A stretch of 64,000 bases of DNA from Marinobacter flavimaris (GTDB lineage Bacteria; Pseudomonadota; Gammaproteobacteria; Pseudomonadales; Oleiphilaceae): assembly GCF_002933295.1 (NCBI RefSeq), contig NZ_PSSW01000008.1:124001-188000 (forward strand). The letters run 5' to 3'. Of this stretch, positions 58,444-64,000 are shown piece after piece (positions within the stretch are counted from its first letter, which is position 1; each line of letters starts with the position of its first letter). The notes under the pieces are model-generated. The model searched no databases and had not been told where the DNA came from. It saw nothing but the letters and a program-made list of their open reading frames with translations. A program made the translations under genes and the position numbers.

Positions 58444-59511
58444 ATGTCTGAACAATCGACGCCCCGGAACACTGAGGCAGCCGCGCCAGTACATGATGTG
58501 GCGGTTCTGGGCGGTGGCAGTTTTGGTACTGCCATGGCCAAGGTGCTGGGTGAAAACGGTCACCGTGTTCATTTCTGGATGCGTGGCAAAGCCCAGGCCG
58601 AAGAGATCCGCAGCACCCGAATCAATAGCCGCTACATGCCAGGCATTGAGCTGACCGGTGACATTCAGCCCACCACAGACCTGGCGGACGCTGTCAGCAA
58701 GGCCGAGATCGTCTTTGTTGCCATTCCGAGCAAAGCCTTTCGGGCCGTTATCCGCGAGAACAGCGACAAATTCCGCGACGAGCAAATTGTCATCAGTCTC
58801 ACCAAGGGTATTGAAGAGCACGGCTTCAAACTGATGAGCGAGATTCTGCAGGAAGAGATCCCTCGTTGCCGTACTGGCGTGCTCAGTGGCCCTAACCTGG
58901 CTGGTGAGATCGTAAACCGGGATCTGACCGCCACTGTTATTGCCGCCAAAGATCCGGATGTACGCCGCTCGGTTCAGGACCTCCTGGGGTGCGAGTATTT
59001 TCGCGTTTACGCGAACGTGGATGTGTATGGCGTGGAACTCGCCGGGGCACTGAAGAACATCTATGCGATTGTTGCAGGTCTTGCCTCCGCCCTGGAAATG
59101 GGTGAGAACGCCAAGGCCATGCTGATTACCCGCGGTCTTGCGGAGATGAGCCGGTTTGCCGTCAGCCTTGGCGCCAACCCAATGACATTTATGGGGCTGG
59201 CGGGTGTCGGTGATCTGATCGTGACCTGCACCTCATCCAAGAGCCGGAACTTTCGAGTGGGTTATGCCGTTGGCCAGGGCCAGAAACTGGACGATGCCGT
59301 GGCGGAGCTCGGGCAGGTGGCCGAGGGCATCTATACCCTGAAGCTCGTCAAGCAGAAAGCCGAGGCCATCGGGATCTATATGCCACTGGTTCGTGGGCTT
59401 TACGAGATCCTCTATGACAACGCTTCAATCAAGGCGGTCATCAATAGCCTCATGATGTCGGTCCAGAATTCCGACGTAGAATTTATACTGCCGCGGACCA
59501 TCAGCCAGTAA
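58444..59511 (+). CDS. gpsA: NAD(P)-dependent glycerol-3-phosphate dehydrogenase
   Basis: GpsA reduces dihydroxyacetone phosphate to glycerol-3-phosphate, the backbone of phospholipids. The 355-residue protein has the nucleotide motif VAVLGGGSFGTAMAKVL (near residue 20), the catalytic Lys in AGALKNIYAI, and the C-terminal GLAGVGDLIVTCTSSKSRN. A ~15-residue N-terminal extension precedes the usual start. It follows HsbA by 60 bases and precedes sixA by 42, and gpsA-sixA adjacency is known in Pseudomonas. Confidence 0.97.
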   Translation: MSEQSTPRNTEAAAPVHDVAVLGGGSFGTAMAKVLGENGHRVHFWMRGKAQAEEIRSTRINSRYMPGIELTGDIQPTTDLADAVSKAEIVFVAIPSKAFRAVIRENSDKFRDEQIVISLTKGIEEHGFKLMSEILQEEIPRCRTGVLSGPNLAGEIVNRDLTATVIAAKDPDVRRSVQDLLGCEYFRVYANVDVYGVELAGALKNIYAIVAGLASALEMGENAKAMLITRGLAEMSRFAVSLGANPMTFMGLAGVGDLIVTCTSSKSRNFRVGYAVGQGQKLDDAVAELGQVAEGIYTLKLVKQKAEAIGIYMPLVRGLYEILYDNASIKAVINSLMMSVQNSDVEFILPRTISQ

Positions 59512-59553
59512 CAGGCCCGCTGAACCGGGACCAGGCCGGAAAGGAGAGAGCCC

Positions 59554-60003
59554 TTGCAACTGCTCATCATGCGCCATGGGGAAGCTGGCTGGCATACGCT
59601 GGATCAGGAACGTGAACTGACAGAGGCCGGCCGGCTTGGCGTGGCTGAGGTTGCCGCTCGCATCGCGGAGTCGCCCTGGCGACCGAAGCTGGTCTGGAGC
59701 AGCCCCTATGTGCGGGCCAGGCAAACGGCGGCGATCGTTTCCGAAATTCTCAATTGTCCCGTTGAAGAAAAGATGTTTATCACTCCGGACGACGACCCGG
59801 CAGCCTGCCTTGATGCATTGATTGAGCATCACGAATCACCCCTGTTGATCGTTTCCCACATGCCCCTGGTGGGAGGGCTTGCCACGCTTCTGGTTGACGC
59901 ACACCGCCGGGGCATTCCGTTCATGACCTCCCAGGCCGTCATGCTGGATATGCCAGTAGTCGGCCCCGGTTGCGCTGACTTGAAAGCCCAGTTTCTGCCC
60001 TGA
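59554..60003 (+). CDS. sixA: Phosphohistidine phosphatase SixA
   Basis: SixA removes phosphate from histidine phosphotransfer domains such as those of hybrid kinases and of the PTS. The 149-residue protein has the RHG active site (MRHGE, His8) at its start and the second His in IVSHMPLVGG. The start is a TTG with a strong AAGGAG site 7 bases upstream, which decides against later ATGs. It is the right size for SixA rather than larger phosphoglycerate mutases. Possible targets here include the His of the ChpA-like protein, though this is speculation. Confidence 0.9.
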   Translation: MQLLIMRHGEAGWHTLDQERELTEAGRLGVAEVAARIAESPWRPKLVWSSPYVRARQTAAIVSEILNCPVEEKMFITPDDDPAACLDALIEHHESPLLIVSHMPLVGGLATLLVDAHRRGIPFMTSQAVMLDMPVVGPGCADLKAQFLP

Positions 60004-60048
60004 TATCACCAGTAAGTAATTTCTGAATTCTCAAATCCGAGCCCGACT

Positions 60049-60945
60049 ATGTACAGCTTTCCAATCGACTACGTGGAGCCGGTCTTCCGGCCTCCCAGTG
60101 AAGCCAAGTCACTGATCCTGCCGGTCACCAACGGCTGCTCCTGGAACAAGTGCACGTTTTGCGAGATGTATACGCAGCCGCAAAAGAAATTCCGGGCCCG
60201 CAAGCCTGAAGATGTGCTCCAGGACATCCGTAATGCGGCTCGCAGCCTGGGTGGCGTGCGCCGGGTTTTTCTGGCAGACGGTGATGCCATGGTATTGCCG
60301 ACCCGTCGCCTGTTGGAAATACTGGGTCAGCTCAGGGAGGCTTTTCCGGATCTTCAGCGGGTTTCCAGCTACTGTCTGCCCCGCAACCTCGCGAAAAAGA
60401 CCGTGGAAGAACTGGCTCAACTGAAGGATGCAGGCCTTGAAATTCTCTATGTCGGTATGGAATCCGGCGATGATGAAATCCTGCGCCGGGTTAACAAGGG
60501 CGAAACCTGGGAATCCACCCGCTCGGCACTGCTGAAAATCCGTGAAGCGGGTCTTACGAGCTCTGTCATGGTGCTGAATGGGCTGGGCGGAGAAAACCTT
60601 TCGCGCCAGCACGCGATCAATACCGCAACGCTCTGCAACGAGACACAGCCGGATTATCTTTCCACCCTCGTGGTCAGTTTCCCACAGGGAGAAGAACGTT
60701 TCCGGGAGGGCTTCGGAGACGATTTCGTCCCGCTGTCCCAAAAAGGGCTTTTTGAAGAGATACGCCTCTTCCTGGAGCATCTTGAGCTGGATAAGACCAT
60801 CTTCCGCAGTGATCACGCTTCAAATTACCTCGTGCTGAAAGGCACGCTGGGCCGTGACAAGCAGAAAATGCTGGACCAGGTAAACCTCGCCATTACCAAC
60901 CCCGGTGCAGCACCGTTGCGCGCGGAGTGGATGCGCGGGTTGTAA
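60049..60945 (+). CDS. Radical SAM protein of unknown function
   Basis: The 298-residue protein has a radical SAM domain with three cluster cysteines in NGCSWNKCTFCEMY: Cys30, Cys35 and Cys38. The spacing is Cys-x4-Cys-x2-Cys rather than the usual x3-x2. It continues with SAM-binding parts typical of the fold (FLADGDAMVLPTRRLLEI, ILYVGMESGDDEILRRV, and VMVLNGLGGENLSRQHA). The family is known but no reaction has been assigned that I recall. It lies between sixA and DUF1285 and is probably in the same transcript. Confidence 0.85.
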   Translation: MYSFPIDYVEPVFRPPSEAKSLILPVTNGCSWNKCTFCEMYTQPQKKFRARKPEDVLQDIRNAARSLGGVRRVFLADGDAMVLPTRRLLEILGQLREAFPDLQRVSSYCLPRNLAKKTVEELAQLKDAGLEILYVGMESGDDEILRRVNKGETWESTRSALLKIREAGLTSSVMVLNGLGGENLSRQHAINTATLCNETQPDYLSTLVVSFPQGEERFREGFGDDFVPLSQKGLFEEIRLFLEHLELDKTIFRSDHASNYLVLKGTLGRDKQKMLDQVNLAITNPGAAPLRAEWMRGL

Positions 60946-60969
60946 TTCAGATGGCCGGGAGCCACCGTT

Positions 60970-61536
60970 ATGAGCATGAATCCGGATAATCTTGCAAAGC
61001 AGGTGGAGGAAACCGTGAAGAAGGCCGGGAATCCACCCATTGATCAGTGGGACCCCGAGCTTTCCGGGGATATGGATCTTCGCATCAGCCGCGATGGTCA
61101 GTGGATTTTCAAAGGCGAGCCGCTGACTCGAGAAGCGATTGTACGTCTGTTTTCCACCATTCTCCGCCGGGAAAGCGACGGCGAATACTACCTGGTGACG
61201 CCCGTTGAAAAGTGGCGCATCCAAGTCGAGGATGCGCCGTTGCTCGCCCATTCCCTGACCGTGACTGGAGAGAGCGACCGGCAGGCCATTTCCCTGACCA
61301 CCAATGTCGGCGAAACCCTCGAGATCGGCCAGGACCATCCACTGGAAGTGACCACCTATCCGGGCTCCGATGAGCCAAGACCCGTGGTAAAGGTTCGCCA
61401 TGGGGTCGAAGCGCGACTGGTAACCGCAGCCTATTACGACCTGGCGGAGCATGTTGTGGAACGGAATGAAGACGGACACCCGGTTCTCGGGGTATTCAGC
61501 CACGGAATTTTCTACAAAATCGGGCAGGGTGGTTGA
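60970..61536 (+). CDS. DUF1285 protein
   Basis: The 188-residue soluble protein matches DUF1285: DLRISRDGQWIFKGEPLTRE, VRLFSTILRRESDGEYYLVTPVEKWRI, and a C-terminal HGVEARLVTAAYYDLAEH. The family is widespread in proteobacteria, with a solved fold but no known function. It is 24 bases after the radical SAM gene. A ~200-base gap with a promoter-like pair follows before slyD. Confidence 0.9.
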   Translation: MSMNPDNLAKQVEETVKKAGNPPIDQWDPELSGDMDLRISRDGQWIFKGEPLTREAIVRLFSTILRRESDGEYYLVTPVEKWRIQVEDAPLLAHSLTVTGESDRQAISLTTNVGETLEIGQDHPLEVTTYPGSDEPRPVVKVRHGVEARLVTAAYYDLAEHVVERNEDGHPVLGVFSHGIFYKIGQGG

Positions 61537-61585
61537 AAACCCGTACCGCGGCCCCAGAATTACGGTAGAAAACGCATTAGCTCAG

Positions 61586-61614
61586 TTGTTAAACTGTGTT
61601 TTCATACTTGTTAT
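61586..61614 (+). promoter_or_regulatory. Candidate slyD promoter
   Basis: TTGTTA at 61586 and TGTTAT at 61609 are spaced by 17 bases, about 120 bases before the slyD ATG. It would give a fairly long leader. Confidence 0.45.
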
Positions 61615-61735
61615 GAGCCTGGCTCTCTAACGAGGCCCGGTGGTCGTTAGTCCCTCTGTTCAGTCTGGCTGTTCACGATCACTTTCGATTGCCTAAATCA
61701 ATTAAACAGTCATTGCGGACACGCAAGGAGATCAC

Positions 61736-62197
61736 ATGGCCCAACCTCGTGTTGTCACCATCCATTACACGCTCACCAACGATCAGGGAGAGCAGCTTGA
61801 TTCCTCCCGTGTAGAAGGTCGTGAGCCTCTGTCTTATCTGGAAGGTGCACAGAACATTATCGGTGGACTGGAAAGTGCACTGAACGAAAAGAACGCAGGC
61901 GATCAGGTTAAGGTTTCTGTAGAACCTGCTGAAGGCTACGGCGAAGTTAACGAAGAGCTGATCCAGCCGGTTCCGCGTTCTGCATTTGAAGGCGTCGATA
62001 CCATCGAGCCGGGCATGCAGTTCCAGGCGCAGACCCCGGGCGGCCCCCAGGTCGTTCGTGTGGTAGAAGTTGGCGACGAAACCGTCACCATCGACGCCAA
62101 CCATCCGCTCGCTGGCCAGACTCTGCACTTCGACGTAGAAGTGGTAGAAGCTCGCGACGCGACTGACGAAGAGCAAGAGCACGGCCACGCTCACTAA
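61736..62197 (+). CDS. slyD: FKBP-type peptidyl-prolyl isomerase SlyD
   Basis: SlyD is a folding helper and nickel-binding protein. The 153-residue protein has an FKBP domain split by the insert-in-flap (IF) domain, with QLDSSRVEGREPLSYLEG and the IF region AEGYGEVNEELIQPVPRSAF. The C-terminal metal-binding tail is short (EQEHGHAH), unlike the long His-rich tail of E. coli, so nickel storage is likely weaker. A strong AAGGAG site precedes the ATG. Two stacked terminators follow. Confidence 0.95.
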   Translation: MAQPRVVTIHYTLTNDQGEQLDSSRVEGREPLSYLEGAQNIIGGLESALNEKNAGDQVKVSVEPAEGYGEVNEELIQPVPRSAFEGVDTIEPGMQFQAQTPGGPQVVRVVEVGDETVTIDANHPLAGQTLHFDVEVVEARDATDEEQEHGHAH

Positions 62198-62216
62198 GCT
62201 TTTCGGAAGCGCAACG

Positions 62217-62246
62217 AAAAACGGCTCCCACGGGAGCCGTTTTTTT
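62217..62246 (+). terminator. slyD terminator
   Basis: AAAAACGGCTCC and GGAGCCGTTTTT form a 12-bp stem with a 4-base loop, followed by a T run on the + strand. Confidence 0.92.
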
Positions 62247-62251
62247 ATGCC

Positions 62252-62280
62252 AAAAAAAACGGCCCGGGAGGGGCCGTTTT
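62252..62280 (-). terminator. Terminator of the ETF-QO gene
   Basis: AAAACGGCCC and GGGCCGTTTT form a perfect 10-bp stem with loop GGGAG. On the minus strand it is followed by a run of eight T. Confidence 0.92.
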
Positions 62281-62296
62281 CTACCGGAATCCGGAC

Positions 62297-63949
62297 TTAC
62301 ATGTTCGGATAATTCGGGCCACCGCCCCCTTCCGGAGTTACCCAGTTAATGTTCTGTGCAGGATCCTTGATGTCGCAGGTCTTGCAGTGAACACAGTTCT
62401 GGGCGTTGATCTGGAAGCGCTTTCCGCTGCCATCGTCTTTCTCGACAACTTCATAAACACCAGCAGGGCAGTAGCGCTGCGCAGGCTCATCGTATTTAGG
62501 CAGGTTGTCGCGGATCGGAAGGTCCGGATCGGTCAGTTTAAGGTGAACCGGCTGATCTTCCTCGTGGTTGGTGTTTGAAATGAACACCGAGGACAGACGA
62601 TCGAAGGTCAGTGTGTTATCCGGCTTGGGATAGGTCACCTTCTTGCACTCGGCTGCCGGCTTCATGGTGGCATAATCCGGAGTGGTATCGTGGAAGGTAA
62701 TCGGCAGGCTGCCGCGCAGGATGTTCTGCTCAAAGTAGGCGATGGCGCCACCGACTATATTGCCGAACTTGTGCATCGCCGGGCCGAAGTTACGCTCTGC
62801 GTATAGCTCCTTGAACAGCCAGCTGTCTTCAAATTTCTTCTGGAAGCTGCTGATCTCTTCGCCGCTCTTGCCGTCCTTCAGCGCTTCGAAAACTGCCTCG
62901 GCGCCCAACATGCCGGACTTCATGGCGGTGTGGGAGCCCTTGATCTTGGAACCGTTCAGCGTGCCCGCGTCACAGCCCAGCAAGAGACCACCCGGGAAGC
63001 TCATCTTGGGCAGAGCGTTGTAGCCACCCTTGGTAATTGCACGGGCGCCGTAGGAAACGCGCTTGCCGCCTTCCAGGTGTTTCTTGATCTCCGGATGCAG
63101 CTTCAGCCGCTGAAATTCCTCAAACGGGCTCAGATGCGGGTTGCTGTAAGACAGATCGGTGATCAGGCCCACATATACCTGGCCATTCTCGAGGTGATAC
63201 AGGAAAGAACCACCGGTGGAGCCGGTTTCTTTCAGGGGCCAGCCGGTGGTATGAACTACGAGGCCCGGCTCGTGTTTGGCCGGATCAATATCCCACAGTT
63301 CCTTAATACCGATACCGTAGTGCTGCGGGTCTTTCCCTTCATCAAGCTTGAACTCGTTGATCAGGCGCTTGCCCAGGTGACCGCGGCACCCCTCGGTGAA
63401 CAGGGTGTACTTCGCGCGCAGTTCCATGCCCGGCATGTAGCCGTCTTTTTCGGAACCGTCGCGGGCCACGCCCATATCGCCGGTAATGATGCCTTTTACC
63501 TGACCGTCTTCAATGATGGTTTCGGACGCGGCAAAGCCGGGATACACCTCAACGCCAAGCTGTTCAGCCTGTTCGGCGAGCCAGCGGCACAGGTTACCCA
63601 GGCTGATAATGTAATTGCCATGGTTGTGCATGTTCTTGGGCACAAACGCATTCGGGATCTTGGTGGCGCTGTCCTGGTTCTTCAGCAGGAAAATGTCGTC
63701 CCGGGTAACGGGCGTGTTGAGCGGAGCGCCTTTCTCTTTCCAGTCCGGGAAGAGTTCGTTGAGGGCAGTGGGCTCGAATACGGTACCGGCCAGAATGTGG
63801 GCGCCGATCTCAGAACCTTTCTCTACAACGCATACGGTGAGTTCCTCGCCAGCTTCCTGTGCCAGTTGCATGACACGGCACGCTGCCGACAGGCCCGCCG
63901 GGCCGCCGCCGACGATCAGAACATCAAATTCCATCGATTCGCGTTCCAC
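62297..63949 (-). CDS. Electron transfer flavoprotein-ubiquinone oxidoreductase
   Basis: ETF-QO passes electrons from fatty acid and amino acid oxidation, via ETF, to the membrane quinone pool. The 550-residue protein has the FAD motif FDVLIVGGGPAGLSAACRV (near residue 8-26), a quinone-binding membrane-surface region in the middle, and a C-terminal [4Fe-4S] cluster with four cysteines: one in CPAGVYEV and three in NCVHCKTCDIKDP. The GTG at 63949 is chosen because GAGGAG lies 6 bases before it and it matches the family start (V/M-E-R-E-x-M-E-F-D); an ATG six codons earlier has no site. It is single and closed by a terminator. The etfAB genes are not in the window. Confidence 0.95.
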   Translation of the reverse strand: MERESMEFDVLIVGGGPAGLSAACRVMQLAQEAGEELTVCVVEKGSEIGAHILAGTVFEPTALNELFPDWKEKGAPLNTPVTRDDIFLLKNQDSATKIPNAFVPKNMHNHGNYIISLGNLCRWLAEQAEQLGVEVYPGFAASETIIEDGQVKGIITGDMGVARDGSEKDGYMPGMELRAKYTLFTEGCRGHLGKRLINEFKLDEGKDPQHYGIGIKELWDIDPAKHEPGLVVHTTGWPLKETGSTGGSFLYHLENGQVYVGLITDLSYSNPHLSPFEEFQRLKLHPEIKKHLEGGKRVSYGARAITKGGYNALPKMSFPGGLLLGCDAGTLNGSKIKGSHTAMKSGMLGAEAVFEALKDGKSGEEISSFQKKFEDSWLFKELYAERNFGPAMHKFGNIVGGAIAYFEQNILRGSLPITFHDTTPDYATMKPAAECKKVTYPKPDNTLTFDRLSSVFISNTNHEEDQPVHLKLTDPDLPIRDNLPKYDEPAQRYCPAGVYEVVEKDDGSGKRFQINAQNCVHCKTCDIKDPAQNINWVTPEGGGGPNYPNM

Positions 63950-64000
63950 GTTGGTCTCCTCAAACATCTTTAATGGATATTATGTGCCCGCAGGCCAATT

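Noticed and set aside
61575..61660. A tRNA-like string (GCATTAGCTCAGTTGTT) upstream of slyD
   Set aside because: It resembles a tRNA D-arm, but no acceptor stem, anticodon stem or T-arm can be paired around it.

Overview
The window is a gene-dense stretch of ordinary chromosome from a gammaproteobacterium of the Pseudomonas/Marinobacter type; my best guess is Marinobacter or a close relative. This is inferred from gene order and protein character. Several blocks follow orders I know from Pseudomonas: cvpA-purF-metZ; ftsK-lolA-rarA-serS-uroporphyrinogen methyltransferase; fabI-yejFEBA-mltD-gloB-methyltransferase-rnhA-dnaQ; cysI-DUF934 near metH and nfuA; and tusDCBE beside a Bax-inhibitor-like gene. 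Base composition is moderately GC-rich throughout. I saw no insertion sequence, prophage, integrase, CRISPR array or rRNA, and only one tRNA, a tRNA-Ser(UGA).

Layout. 1-10.1 kb (+): cvpA (cut by the window edge), purF, metZ, ftsK, lolA, rarA, serS and a SUMT-type methyltransferase, closed by a hairpin terminator. 10.1-13.7 kb: DAHP synthase (-), then a DUF1631-like protein and a PilZ protein (+). 13.7-22.8 kb (-): gloB, mltD, yejABEF and fabI. 22.8-27.5 kb (+): methyltransferase, rnhA, dnaQ, then a free-standing homologue of the N-terminal part of the pilus chemotaxis kinase ChpA behind a long structured leader, and a small membrane protein. 27.5-45 kb: SCP2 protein, sohB, YhdH-type reductase, cysI-DUF934, a 34-residue membrane peptide, DUF2970, metH, nfuA, DUF445, tusDCBE, Bax-inhibitor homologue, tRNA-Ser, hemH, a DUF442 protein and a split YeeE/YedE pair. 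45-47 kb: phasin, PhaD-like TetR regulator, xthA. 47-54 kb (-): eight genes joined by overlapping start and stop codons, which look like a membrane-lipid modification operon (desaturase, NTF2-like, SDR, FAD oxidoreductase, DUF1365, CFA-type methyltransferase, DUF2878, exported protein). 54-64 kb: a divergent FAD oxidoreductase, an HD-domain hydrolase, a receiver-phosphatase/STAS pair (HsbR/HsbA type), gpsA, sixA, a radical SAM protein, DUF1285, slyD, and ETF-ubiquinone oxidoreductase (-).

How the genes fit together. Sulfur is a recurring theme: metZ and metH make methionine, the uroporphyrinogen methyltransferase supplies siroheme precursor for cysI, tusBCDE carry persulfide sulfur to tRNA, the YeeE/YedE pair with DUF442 probably imports and handles reduced sulfur, and nfuA uses sulfur in Fe-S assembly. 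A second theme is envelope and lipids: lolA, mltD, fabI, gpsA, the lipid operon, the phasin and the ETF-quinone oxidoreductase. A third is signalling: the PilZ/DUF1631 pair, the ChpA-like module, HsbR/HsbA and SixA.

Most of the window is housekeeping DNA with conserved synteny, and I found no clearly unprecedented system. The best leads are the eight-gene lipid operon with a palindrome in its divergent promoter, the orphan ChpA N-terminal module, a candidate small RNA or attenuator upstream of the YeeE pair, a large hairpin at the DAHP-synthase promoter, and a TusE homologue that keeps both DsrC-type cysteines.
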